From: Devosia sp. 1566
Lineage (GTDB): Bacteria > Pseudomonadota > Alphaproteobacteria > Rhizobiales > Devosiaceae
Assembly: GCF_004005995.1 (NCBI RefSeq)
Contig: NZ_CP034767.1
Location: forward strand, 248,001-312,000
DNA: 64,000 nucleotides
Direction of reading: 5' to 3'
Shown: positions 1 through 8,112 of the stretch, piece after piece
How the letters are laid out: each line of letters begins with the position of its first letter
Position numbering within the stretch: the stretch's first letter is position 1
The notes under the pieces: model-generated
Seen by the model: the letters and a program-made list of their open reading frames with translations, nothing else
Databases searched by the model: none
Told to the model about the DNA's origin: nothing
Made by a program: the position numbers and the translations under genes

Positions 1-14
1 CGATGGTGCGGGAG

Positions 15-47
15 AATGGACCGCAGCACTTGCGCCTGCGGTCCATT
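15..47 (-). terminator. Stem-loop after the tctC-like gene
   Basis: A perfect 12-bp inverted repeat (AATGGACCGCAG at 15-26, CTGCGGTCCATT at 36-47) has a 9-nt loop and lies a few bases beyond the stop codon of the binding-protein gene. It is well placed to end that transcript or protect its 3' end. The T-tract after it on the minus strand is short, so intrinsic termination is likely but not certain. Confidence 0.6.
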
Positions 48-50
48 GGG

Positions 51-1004
51 TCAGAGCAGACCGAGTTCCTTGAACAGCAGTTCCACACGGGCCTCTTCGG
101 TCTTGAGGAATTCTGCGAACTCTTCGGGCGGCATGTAGATATCCTGCCAGCCACGCTGATCGAGGGCCGCTTGCCATTCAGGAGTTGTCACCATCTTGGC
201 GACTGCAGCCTCAAGGGCAGCGCGTTCTTCGCCCCTGGGATCCTTGTTGGAAACGACGGCGCGCCAGTTGACCAACTGCACGTCATATCCCTGCTCAACA
301 AAAGTCGGGATATCAATGCCTTCGATCGGCTCGGGTGCACCGATAGCAAGCGCACGCAACTCGCCGCTCTCGATTTGGGATGCCAGTTCGCTGTAGCCGC
401 CGGTGCCGACTGTCACGTGGCCGCCCATTACTCCCGACAGCATTTCGCCGCCTGAGGTTAGCACGATATAGTTGATCTGCTTGGGATCCATGCCGGCCGC
501 CTTGGCCAGCAGGCCATACATCAAGTGATCCGAGCCTCCGGGGCCCGAGCCACCCCAGGAGATCGAACCCGGATCGGCCTTGAACTGGGCAATCAGGTCA
601 TCCAGCGTTTTGAAGGGGGAGTCCGCCTTGACCACGATAGGCTGATATTCGCCGCTCAGCATTGCTAGCGGATAGGTGTCGTCCAGGGTGACCTGAGACT
701 TGTTGGTCAGTACGGCACCGACAAGCGAGAGGCCGATCATCAGAATGCTTGGATTGCGCTTGTTGCCGTTGACGTAGTTGGCCAGACCAATCGTGCCGCC
801 CGCGCCGGGCTGGTTTTCGACCTGAATACGGGTGGCAAGCTCGTATTGCTGGAAAATAGACTGGGTGATGCGGGCGTTCTGGTCATAACCGCCGCCAGCG
901 CCGGCCGGGGCGATAATTTCCAACCGTTCGAGCTGGGCAAAAACGGGGCTCGCGGAGAGCGCGAGAGCGCCCGCGGTTAGCATGGCAACGAAAAGTCTCT
1001 TCAT
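51..1004 (-). CDS. tctC: TctC/Bug-family substrate-binding protein of a tripartite tricarboxylate-type transporter
   Basis: This 317-aa protein starts with a clear signal peptide (MKRLFVAMLTAGALALSASPVFA, residues 1-23, cut before QLERL). It then has the family's opening strand followed by a glycine-rich ligand loop (APAGAGGGYDQNAR) and ENQPGAGGTIG. Such periplasmic receptors bind small carboxylates and deliver them to a TctA-TctB permease. It lies 64 bp downstream of a pdxA-like gene on the same strand, so the two probably share a transcript, and a stem-loop follows it. No tctA/tctB lies beside it. The permease could be left of the window, or the unrelated TctAB set at 56.6-58.6 kb could serve it. 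The substrate is not deducible from sequence; a hydroxy acid linked to the PdxA-like enzyme is an inference. Confidence 0.9.
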   Translation of the reverse strand: MKRLFVAMLTAGALALSASPVFAQLERLEIIAPAGAGGGYDQNARITQSIFQQYELATRIQVENQPGAGGTIGLANYVNGNKRNPSILMIGLSLVGAVLTNKSQVTLDDTYPLAMLSGEYQPIVVKADSPFKTLDDLIAQFKADPGSISWGGSGPGGSDHLMYGLLAKAAGMDPKQINYIVLTSGGEMLSGVMGGHVTVGTGGYSELASQIESGELRALAIGAPEPIEGIDIPTFVEQGYDVQLVNWRAVVSNKDPRGEERAALEAAVAKMVTTPEWQAALDQRGWQDIYMPPEEFAEFLKTEEARVELLFKELGLL

Positions 1005-1068
1005 TATTTTTCCTCCGGTTTAGATAGGCTTCGGACGGCGGCGGTCCTCCCCGCAGCCGTCAGTGGGA

Positions 1069-2091
1069 TCAAGCGAGGGCTGCCATACGGGTCTTTTCCT
1101 CGGCCAGCTTTGCAGCCAGCAGGACGGCACTTGCAAGCGCACCCGGCCGGGCAACGCCTTGTCCGACAATATCGAAGGCAGTGCCGTGCGAGGGCGTTGT
1201 GAACACCGTCTCCAGCCCTGCCGTCACGGTGACCCCGCGATTAAAGCCTTTCAGCTTCGTCGCGATCTGGCCCTGGTCATGATACATCGCCACGACGCTG
1301 TCGAATTCGCCAGCGAAGGCGCGCACGTAAACTGTGTCGGCGGGGAATGGCCCCGAGGCGTTGATGCCGCCCGCCTTCACCTTTTCGACGGTAGGGCGGA
1401 TCAATTCGATCTCGTCGCGCCCGAATAGACCGTTCTCGCCCGCATGTGGGTTCAGTGCAGCTACGGCGATGCGAGGGCTAGCAAAGCCTGCGCGGCGCAG
1501 CATGGTGTCGACCAGGGTAATGGCGTCGGTGATGCTCTCTTCATTGATCTGGTCCAGCGCTTCGCGCAGCGAGGAATGACCCGTTACCCGGCTCATCCAC
1601 TGGTTGTCCAGCACGTTCATCTCGGAAAAATACGTGGTGTGGCCAAGCAGGTGTGCAAACATCTTGTGCTCGTCGGCAAACTTCCAGCCGCCATCGAACA
1701 TGGCGCGTTTGTTGAGCGGCGCGAAGGTGATGCCATCGACCTTGCCTGCCTTTGCCAACTCGATGGCGGCAGCCAGCGTATCACCAGTCAGCTTGCCGCT
1801 GAGCGGGCTCGCAATACCGGGGGGCAGTTGTGCAGGATCGGTATTACCGAGATCGATCAACGGCACTGCAGCCTTTGACCAATCGGCTTCCGCTAAGTCG
1901 GCTATCTTGACGAGGGGGAAGCTGACACCAGCTTGCGTCATACCCAACTCGATGACGCGGGCATCGCCGACGAGAACAATGCGAGCAACCTGTTGAATGG
2001 CGCCTTCTGCCAGCACTTTGGCTGTGATTTCAGGGCCAATGCCAGTGCAGTCGCCGGCAACCAGAGCAATGATAGGGAGAGTATTTGGCAC
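1069..2091 (-). CDS. pdxA: PdxA-family 4-phospho-hydroxyacid dehydrogenase (PdxA2-like)
   Basis: This 340-aa protein begins at a GTG preceded by GGAGG. It has the PdxA hallmarks: GDCTGIGPE near residue 13, and three histidines in the expected metal-binding contexts (H172 in TGHSS, H216 in NPHAGE, H271 in MYHDQG), plus TPSHGTAFDI. PdxA oxidises 4-phospho-hydroxy-L-threonine in PLP synthesis. Many paralogues instead act on 4-phospho-D-threonate or D-erythronate in catabolism. The location beside a TctC receptor and opposite a LysR regulator, with no other pyridoxine genes, favours the catabolic paralogue. The DUF1537 kinase that usually makes its substrate is not in the window. The family is secure; the substrate is inference. 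Confidence 0.88.
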   Translation of the reverse strand: MPNTLPIIALVAGDCTGIGPEITAKVLAEGAIQQVARIVLVGDARVIELGMTQAGVSFPLVKIADLAEADWSKAAVPLIDLGNTDPAQLPPGIASPLSGKLTGDTLAAAIELAKAGKVDGITFAPLNKRAMFDGGWKFADEHKMFAHLLGHTTYFSEMNVLDNQWMSRVTGHSSLREALDQINEESITDAITLVDTMLRRAGFASPRIAVAALNPHAGENGLFGRDEIELIRPTVEKVKAGGINASGPFPADTVYVRAFAGEFDSVVAMYHDQGQIATKLKGFNRGVTVTAGLETVFTTPSHGTAFDIVGQGVARPGALASAVLLAAKLAEEKTRMAALA

Positions 2092-2233
2092 GTGGTGGTC
2101 CTCCAGTACTGGCGCTGCGAAGGTGTCCGCTGCACCTCTGGCGGAGGGTCAAAGCGCGTTCCTTTGCCGTTTTATAGACGGGCGCTTGGAGTCGTGAGAC
2201 ACTGTTCTCCTCATAAGGTGATGCAATTTCGGT

Positions 2234-3184
2234 ATGAACGTACAAATCAGCTGGCTGATGGACTTCATTGCGGTCATGGAGTTCGGCGGTTTCTCTAGGG
2301 CCGCTGAACGGCGCCACGTCACCCAGCCGGCGATTAGCAGGCACATCCTCGCACTGGAAACTTGGATCGGCACAAAGCTGTTTGAGCGCAGCACCCATTC
2401 AGTCACCCCGACCCCTGCCGGCCTCGCGTTCAAACCAGTTGCCGAAGACATCCTGCAGCGGATCGAGATGGGCCGCCAAGTTGCGCTCGACACTGCCTTC
2501 TCAACGACTGAATCGGTCCAGTTTGCCAGCACGCACGCGTTGTCGCAGACGTTCTTTCCCAAATGGATCAAGCGAGTTCAGTCAGAGGAAGAAGGGATCG
2601 TGGTGCAGTTGTTTGCCGCGAACCTGGCAATTTGCGAGCGCATGCTGGTGGATGGGGGCGCGCATTTTCTTCTGGCCTATAGCCACCCCGGCATGGCCGA
2701 GCGGACCCTGACCAACCGATTCCAGTCCCTCACTTTGGGGTACGAGGTGGTTGTACCGGTCAGTGCCCCGGTTGAGCTTGGAGCGAGGCAGCCGCGGCAC
2801 CAACTCCCGGGCTCGACTGAGACCCCTGTGGCCCACCTAACCTATCACCCCGGATCTGGTCTCGGCCGGATTGAGAGTCATCACCTTGCGACCTTGCCCG
2901 AGCCCCCTCAACTAACTCAGGCTTTTGTCGGCCCAGCGACGCTGCTGGTTGAGATGGCACGGGACGGGCTTGGCATGACTTGGGCGCCGATGGTGCTGGT
3001 AGAGCATGACCTTGATGCGGGCCGCCTTGTTCGCGCTGGCGATAGCCGTTTCGATATCCCGATCGAGATAAAGCTGTTCCGGCCTAAGGCCAGGCTACGC
3101 TCGAGCGCGGAACGGTTCTGGGCACTTGCGAAGCGGCAGTTGACGGGGCCAAAGCTCCCTGATCTCAAATCGGGAAAATTCTAG
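2234..3184 (+). CDS. LysR-family transcriptional regulator (probable regulator of pdxA-tctC)
   Basis: This 316-aa protein has an N-terminal winged helix-turn-helix of LysR type (residues about 3-62: FSRAAERRHVTQPAISRHILALE and LFERSTHSVTPTPAG). A LysR-substrate domain follows, of the CynR/HypT-like type in which FPKWI replaces the usual start. It is divergent from the pdxA-like gene across 142 bp, the usual LysR arrangement for controlling a neighbouring catabolic operon and itself. The ATG at 2234 lacks a strong Shine-Dalgarno sequence, but the homologous domain begins within a few residues of it. Confidence 0.88.
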   Translation: MNVQISWLMDFIAVMEFGGFSRAAERRHVTQPAISRHILALETWIGTKLFERSTHSVTPTPAGLAFKPVAEDILQRIEMGRQVALDTAFSTTESVQFASTHALSQTFFPKWIKRVQSEEEGIVVQLFAANLAICERMLVDGGAHFLLAYSHPGMAERTLTNRFQSLTLGYEVVVPVSAPVELGARQPRHQLPGSTETPVAHLTYHPGSGLGRIESHHLATLPEPPQLTQAFVGPATLLVEMARDGLGMTWAPMVLVEHDLDAGRLVRAGDSRFDIPIEIKLFRPKARLRSSAERFWALAKRQLTGPKLPDLKSGKF

Positions 3185-3333
3185 CGCATTGCAGCGGATA
3201 AAGCTCCTGTCACCCCGTTATGGTGCGCCGCCGGCCGATATATCGTCGATGGTGGCAGTTGCTGCCGCCTTTGGTCTGCAGGAAAAGGTTAGGCCTCTGT
3301 ACTTGCCGTGAATAAACAGAACCACACCGCCGC

Positions 3334-4473
3334 TTACGGCGTGACGGCTACCTTGAGAACGCCGTCGCGCTGATGGCTGAAGAGGTCGTAGGCCTCCACG
3401 ATGTCATCGAGCCGGAAGCGGTGGGTGACGAGTGGCGTGAGGTCGGCGCGCTTGAAGGCGATGACATCCATGAGCCTGGCCATCCGCTCCTTGCCGCCGG
3501 GGCAAAGCGTAGTGACGATGCTTTGATTGCCGAGCCCAGCCGCAAAGGCATCGAGCGGTATGGTCAGATCGGTGGAATAAACCCCGAGCGAAGACAAGGT
3601 CCCGCCGGGGCGCAGGCTGCGCAGCGCCCCTTCGAAGGTTTGCTGCCGACCCAGCGCCTCGATCGCGACATCGACCCCGCGGCCATCGGTGAGCCGCATG
3701 ATTTCTTCGGCGGGATTGACCTTGCTGAAGTCGACGATGTCGTCGGCACCAAGCTGGCGGGCAATCTCCTGCCGTGCCGGCACACTTTCCACCGCGATGA
3801 TGCGGGTTGCTCCCATCAGCTTGGCCCCGACAGTTGCACAAAGACCGATCGGCCCCTGGGCAAAAACGGCGACGGTGTCACCGATACGCACTTTGCCGCT
3901 TTCGGCGCCGGAAAAGCCCGTTGACATGATGTCGGGGCACATCAGCACCTGTTCGTCGCTGAGATGATCGGGAATGGGCGCCAGGTTGACCATGGCGTCG
4001 GGCACCAGCAGATATTCGGCCTGGGCGCCATCGATCGTATTGCCGAAGCGCCACCCGCCCATCGCCTTGAAACCGTGCTTGGTGTCGGGCCCATCTTGCG
4101 AAAGGCAGCCGCAAAGACAGGCCATGGAGTGGCCCGAAGGGGTGATGGCACCGGCAATCACGCGCTGGCCCTCACTGAAACCCTGCACGGCCGAACCGAG
4201 CTTTTCGATGATGCCGACCGGCTCATGGCCGATGGTCAGCCCTTTGGCGACGGGATATTCACCCTTGAGGATGTGCACGTCCGTGCCGCAGATGGTGGTC
4301 ATGGTGATGCGGATCAGGGCGTCGAGCGGGCCCACATCTGGAACGGGTTTGGACTCGAGCTCGATCCGTCCCGGCTCAACGAACACCGCCGCCGTCATTT
4401 GGGGGACCTGCGTCTTGCGCGACGGCGCGGCGACCGTGGATGGGCTTGAGCTGGCAGCGACATCATCGTCCAT
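3334..4473 (-). CDS. Zinc-dependent secondary-alcohol dehydrogenase (MDR family)
   Basis: A medium-chain dehydrogenase/reductase of 379 aa when started at the ATG at 4473, which has GGGGAG 7 bp upstream. An upstream in-frame extension to 4569 looks non-coding. Catalytic zinc ligands are visible as Cys in CGTDVH, His in GHEPVG and Asp in CPDIMSTGFSGAE. This Cys-His-Asp set is that of bacterial isopropanol-type alcohol dehydrogenases. The usual four-cysteine structural zinc loop is absent, although a cysteine pair (ACLCGC) lies nearby. The Rossmann domain (FAQGPIGLCA, then VESVPAR) binds NAD(P)H. The first 25 residues form an Ala/Ser-rich tail. It appears monocistronic, convergent with the LysR gene. 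The physiological alcohol is unknown. Confidence 0.87.
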   Translation of the reverse strand: MDDDVAASSSPSTVAAPSRKTQVPQMTAAVFVEPGRIELESKPVPDVGPLDALIRITMTTICGTDVHILKGEYPVAKGLTIGHEPVGIIEKLGSAVQGFSEGQRVIAGAITPSGHSMACLCGCLSQDGPDTKHGFKAMGGWRFGNTIDGAQAEYLLVPDAMVNLAPIPDHLSDEQVLMCPDIMSTGFSGAESGKVRIGDTVAVFAQGPIGLCATVGAKLMGATRIIAVESVPARQEIARQLGADDIVDFSKVNPAEEIMRLTDGRGVDVAIEALGRQQTFEGALRSLRPGGTLSSLGVYSTDLTIPLDAFAAGLGNQSIVTTLCPGGKERMARLMDVIAFKRADLTPLVTHRFRLDDIVEAYDLFSHQRDGVLKVAVTP

Positions 4474-4762
4474 GGCACTTCTCCCCTTGTGGTCTGCCAA
4501 AATAGCGTGGACGGGGGGTAGGAGCTTGATCGCCGTCAATTTTGGCGAAGGTTTCCCAGGAGCGGCCATGGATCAAGGGGCGTGCGGTAAGGACATCACC
4601 CTCATGGGGCACATTGCTTGTGGGCAGTGTTTCGGCACCCAAACGGATGTTCGAGGCGCCGCTGGTTCTGCTTATCTCCGTAGAACGCAAGAAACAGACA
4701 GTCGCTACTCAAGCCCGCAAGCGCTCGACTGATGAAGTGAACTTGACCCAAACCGGATGCGG
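4474..4762. other. Intergenic region without a recognised gene
   Basis: Between the alcohol dehydrogenase start and the end of the PRC-barrel gene I see only short open frames with arginine/serine-rich, unlikely translations. It must hold the alcohol dehydrogenase promoter (minus strand), but no clear -35/-10 pair or operator was recognised. Confidence 0.5.
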
Positions 4763-5461
4763 TCACTGGGCGACATAGTCCGGCAACTGGAGCAGATCGT
4801 CCTCTGCAAGGTCGGCGGTCAGGTTCGCTCCGGAGATGGATATGGTTCTCCACTCCACGGTGAACTGCCGGTCGGTGCCTGCACCCTGTCGATCTACGAC
4901 AAGGGCTTGCACCCGACCGTCAGCGGTTATCAGCACATTGGAAATGTCGCCGAGCGCCTGGCCGGATTTGCCGAGCAATGGCCTGCCGATGAGCAGATCG
5001 GCCTCCGCCGTCAGGTCCGTTACGCGCAAGACCAGCTCGTGCATGTTGGACGCGGCTGCCTGCCGATCGGTATCCAACAGCAGGCGAGCGGTATCGACCT
5101 GCTTGGACAGACTGGTCGCCAGCTCCAGCGGAACATAGCCGGGTAATGACTGGTCCAGCTGCTCGAGGCTGACGTCGAACTCCTCGAGGGCGTTCCTGGC
5201 GGACCGGAGCGCGTCCTCAGGCCCGGTTTCGTCCTCGAGGTCCAGCTTGTGGGCCGCGCGCTCGAGTTGGATCCGGGCCTCCTTCATCAGCTGCTGGGCT
5301 TGACCGCCTTGTTCGGGCGGCTGCGTTTCGGTACGGGCCTCCTCCGGCAGGGTTACCCCGTGTACTTTGGCTGAACCCACGGGCTGCGGTGCTTGCGCCC
5401 AAACGGATGAGGGCAGGCCGCAAAGCATCACGGCGAGTAGGACGGCTTGGTATTTGCGCAA
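4763..5461 (-). CDS. Exported PRC-barrel domain protein
   Basis: The conserved part begins with a signal peptide (YQAVLLAVMLCGLPSSVWA, cut before QAPQP). A roughly 110-residue charged helical region rich in Glu, Leu and Ala follows, then a C-terminal PRC-barrel (LLIGRPLLGKSGQALGDISN, then VQALVVDRQG). PRC-barrels are small beta domains; exported versions are common envelope proteins of rhizobia with no fixed function. The start is uncertain: TTG at 5461 fits the signal peptide and gives 232 aa. The upstream open frame to 5653 contains an 11-bp hairpin and reads like non-coding DNA. It is divergent from an SH3-domain envelope gene, which suggests both are envelope or stress proteins. Confidence 0.72.
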   Translation of the reverse strand: MRKYQAVLLAVMLCGLPSSVWAQAPQPVGSAKVHGVTLPEEARTETQPPEQGGQAQQLMKEARIQLERAAHKLDLEDETGPEDALRSARNALEEFDVSLEQLDQSLPGYVPLELATSLSKQVDTARLLLDTDRQAAASNMHELVLRVTDLTAEADLLIGRPLLGKSGQALGDISNVLITADGRVQALVVDRQGAGTDRQFTVEWRTISISGANLTADLAEDDLLQLPDYVAQ

Positions 5462-5487
5462 GTGTGGGCCGATCTGCGTGTTAGCAT

Positions 5488-5514
5488 GCGGTCCGGCGCC
5501 GAGCGCCGGACCGC
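5488..5514. repeat. Perfect 11-bp inverted repeat upstream of the PRC-barrel gene
   Basis: The arms GCGGTCCGGCG (5488-5498) and CGCCGGACCGC (5504-5514) flank the 5-nt loop CCGAG. It lies 27 bp before the proposed TTG start of the PRC-barrel gene, between two divergent genes. It could be a leader hairpin, an operator or a dispersed GC-rich hairpin element. Confidence 0.6.
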
Positions 5515-5715
5515 GGCAGGCAAGGCCTGCACGGGATGACCGCAACGCTTGATGCCGGTGATCGTTGCCAGCCGAGTGATACCCGATGAATAACGGGCAA
5601 AGGCCACTCGCTCCCGTGAGTTCAAGCAGCGCAGGCTTGCGGCGTTCATACAATCTTCAGGAACGAGGGCGCTCTTGGCGCTTAGGGCGTTATCGTCCGC
5701 GAACTAGGAATATAG

Positions 5716-6297
5716 ATGCGAATTACTCAACCCATTCTCGGTGCCGTGCTGGCTGGCGCAATCCTTTTTGGAACGGCAGCTGCGGCGCTCGCCGCACCGG
5801 CAGTAGCGACGACAAACGTCAACGTCAGAACAGGCCCCGGCACCGGCTACGCAGTTGCCGCCACGCTCAAGCGCGGCGAACGCGTCAATGTTGAAGGTTG
5901 TCGCGCCGGCTGGTGCTATGTCAGCAAAAGAGGGCCGGCTGGCTGGGTCTCCTGGCAATACCTGGCAGAGTCGAGCCGCCCGACACGTCCTTCGCCGACG
6001 TTTAAATCCGACTTCGGCAGCCCGCCCCGATTTGAGGCGCCCCGCCGCCATGACCCGGTCCGGCCAGGCGCAAGCCGTCCTGGTCCCCACAGGCCCGGCG
6101 ACGATGGTCCCGGCCGTCCCGGTAGCAACAACGGTCCTGGGAATGCAGGCCCGGGTAAAGATGGGCCCGCAGGACATGGCAACAACGATGGCCGCGGCAA
6201 CAGCAGGCCCGGACCGAACAGTGGCCCCGGCCCTGGCACATCCAACGGGCAAAAGCCCTGTGCGATAGGTGCCCCGGGCTTCCCTTTCTGTCGTTAG
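5716..6297 (+). CDS. Secreted SH3-domain protein with Pro/Gly/Arg-rich tail
   Basis: This 193-aa protein has a signal peptide (residues 1-26, ending ALAAP). One bacterial SH3 domain follows (about 30-85: NVNVRTGPGTGYAVAATLKRGERV, then GWCYVSKRGPAGWVSWQYL), a fold that often binds cell wall or protein peptides. From about residue 88 the chain is a low-complexity Pro/Gly/Arg/Asn tail ending in a short Cys-containing segment (KPCAIGAPGFPFCR). The tail is probably disordered and basic, and might contact peptidoglycan or the outer membrane. AGGAAT precedes the ATG, and an intrinsic terminator follows directly, so the gene is monocistronic. Confidence 0.83.
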   Translation: MRITQPILGAVLAGAILFGTAAAALAAPAVATTNVNVRTGPGTGYAVAATLKRGERVNVEGCRAGWCYVSKRGPAGWVSWQYLAESSRPTRPSPTFKSDFGSPPRFEAPRRHDPVRPGASRPGPHRPGDDGPGRPGSNNGPGNAGPGKDGPAGHGNNDGRGNSRPGPNSGPGPGTSNGQKPCAIGAPGFPFCR

Positions 6298-6310
6298 ACA
6301 CCACTGCTTG

Positions 6311-6335
6311 AAGGTCCGCCACGGCGGACCTTTTC
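6311..6335 (+). terminator. Rho-independent terminator after the SH3-domain gene
   Basis: AAGGTCCGCC followed by a short loop and GCGGACCTT, running directly into TTTT, forms a strong GC stem with a U-tract 13 bp after the stop codon. Confidence 0.85.
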
Positions 6336-6425
6336 CGTGGCGAGAGTGGAAAGGTCCTGGGGCCAATTGAGACCGGAGTAGGAGCGTAGGCAGGCCCCGC
6401 TAGAAGCCCACATACTCCTGAGCAA

Positions 6426-7043
6426 TCAAGCTGCCGCAGAGCGCTTCATTTCGGGAACCACGGCGTCAACGAACTTGTCCATCGTTGCTTCTCCAAGATC
6501 CACGGCCTTTGCGCCTTCGCCATGAATGATCGTCACGTCCGTGATGCCGAGAACGTTGAGTATGGACTCAAGATATCGCGGCGCAAAATTGAGGTGCTCG
6601 ATTGGTGAGGCGGCTCCATAGATTCCGCCGGACGCGATGATCACAGTGGCCTTTTTGCCGGTCAGCAGACCCTTGCCATCAAATCCGAGCGTCAACCCCT
6701 TGCGCACGATATGGTCGATCCAGGCCTTGAGACTGGCGGGGATATTGTAATTGTAGACTGGCGTGGCAATGACCAACTCGTCGGCCGCAAGCAGTTCCTC
6801 AACCAAAGCATCTGAGAGACGAAGCTGCGCTGCCATGTCCGGCGTATGAGTATTCGGTGGGGTGAAATAAGCCGATAGCCACGGCATGGTAACATGGGGC
6901 AGGGCAGCTACTGCCAAGTCGCGCGTTACCACTTCCCCATCCTGGTTCAAGAGCCGCCAGTTAGAGACAACGCGCTTCGTAAGCTGGCGGGAAATCGACG
7001 CCTCACCGCGCGGGCTGGTTTCGACAACGAGAATTTTGGGCAT
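6426..7043 (-). CDS. azoR: FMN-dependent NADH-azoreductase (flavodoxin-like)
   Basis: With the ATG at 7043 (GAGGACC upstream) the protein is 205 aa, the normal AzoR length. It begins MPKILVVETSPRGEASISRQL, the FMN-phosphate loop of the AzoR/NQO family, and keeps the ATPVYNYNIPASLKAWIDHI segment that forms the flavin pocket. These homodimers reduce quinones and azo compounds by two electrons, and protect against electrophiles. It is divergent from a LysR gene with a shared 119-bp promoter region; LysR-azoR pairs commonly respond to quinones or aromatic stress. A longer open frame to 7163 is not supported. Confidence 0.92.
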   Translation of the reverse strand: MPKILVVETSPRGEASISRQLTKRVVSNWRLLNQDGEVVTRDLAVAALPHVTMPWLSAYFTPPNTHTPDMAAQLRLSDALVEELLAADELVIATPVYNYNIPASLKAWIDHIVRKGLTLGFDGKGLLTGKKATVIIASGGIYGAASPIEHLNFAPRYLESILNVLGITDVTIIHGEGAKAVDLGEATMDKFVDAVVPEMKRSAAA

Positions 7044-7162
7044 TGAAGTTGGTCCTCGAGTTTGGCTGAGACAGCCGGAAATTCGAGGCAGGTTTAGTGC
7101 CCTTGCCTTCACAGCAGGAGCGATAATAAACTGATAAAAACCATCGGCTGGAGAGATGGACA

Positions 7163-8062
7163 TTGATCGGCAATCTCAGTCTCGACCAGCTACGTATCCT
7201 GGTTACCATCGCGGATGCCGGCAGCTTTTCCGCCGCTGGGCGGCAATTAAGCCGTGCGCAATCGGCAATTAGCCAATCTGTGGCGACTTTGGAAGCGGCG
7301 CAGGGCGTATTGCTATTTGACCGCAGCGGCCATCGCCCGCGCTTGACGGAAACCGGCCGGGTGTTGGTCAGTCAGGCGAGGACGGTGTTGTCGAGCGCAG
7401 CACGCTTTGAAGCCGTAGCCGCTGGCGCCCGAGGCGGGATCGAGCCCGAGCTGGCTCTGGCTATCGACCCACTTGTGCCCACTGGCCCGCTCATCGAAAG
7501 TTTGCGCGCCCTACATCAGGCCTATCCGCATCTCCCCATCAGTTTCTCCACCGAAGGCCTTGGCGGGGCCCTGCGCCGTTTGCGCAACGGCGACGTTGCG
7601 CTGGCGTTTTGCCTTTTGCTGCCGGTTGTGCCCCCTGACGTGGTGGCTTCATCATTGTTTCGCGTCGCGCTTACGCCGGTCGTCGGGGCCGAGCATCCCT
7701 TAGCCAGGCTCGATCGGCCCGCAACTTGTGCCGACCTGGAAAGCCACATCCAGCTCGTCCTTTCCGATCCGGTTGAGCGCGATGCAAACAACTACGGCCT
7801 GACGGGCGCTACACCCTGGCGTTTCGTCGATCTGGGGCGCAGGCTGGACTTCCTCCTGGCCGGGTTCGGCTGGTGCCGAATGCCCGAACATCTGATTGCC
7901 GACCATGTCGCAGCAGGAGATTTGGTTCGCCTGGATCTGGCCGAAGATGCCCAGGCGCCCGGAGACGCGTTGACCATCTATGCCGCGCGGATGGTGGACA
8001 AAGTGCCCGGCCCGGCCGGGCAGTGGCTACTCAAGGATTTGCAGGCTCGACTGTCGCTCTGA
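7163..8062 (+). CDS. LysR-family regulator divergent from azoR
   Basis: A LysR protein of 299 aa with HTH residues 5-63 (LRILVTIADAGSFSAAGRQLSRAQSAISQSVATLE) and an effector domain starting near residue 90. The start is TTG at 7163, with GGAGAG 7 bp upstream; no in-frame ATG fits the HTH. The arrangement points to control of azoR and itself. The inducer is unknown, probably an aromatic or quinone compound. Confidence 0.88.
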   Translation: MIGNLSLDQLRILVTIADAGSFSAAGRQLSRAQSAISQSVATLEAAQGVLLFDRSGHRPRLTETGRVLVSQARTVLSSAARFEAVAAGARGGIEPELALAIDPLVPTGPLIESLRALHQAYPHLPISFSTEGLGGALRRLRNGDVALAFCLLLPVVPPDVVASSLFRVALTPVVGAEHPLARLDRPATCADLESHIQLVLSDPVERDANNYGLTGATPWRFVDLGRRLDFLLAGFGWCRMPEHLIADHVAAGDLVRLDLAEDAQAPGDALTIYAARMVDKVPGPAGQWLLKDLQARLSL

Positions 8063-8112
8063 TGCTGTCGGGCAAGCCGTGGCTCCATTGCGGTTCAAGC
8101 TTGGAGGTGCTG

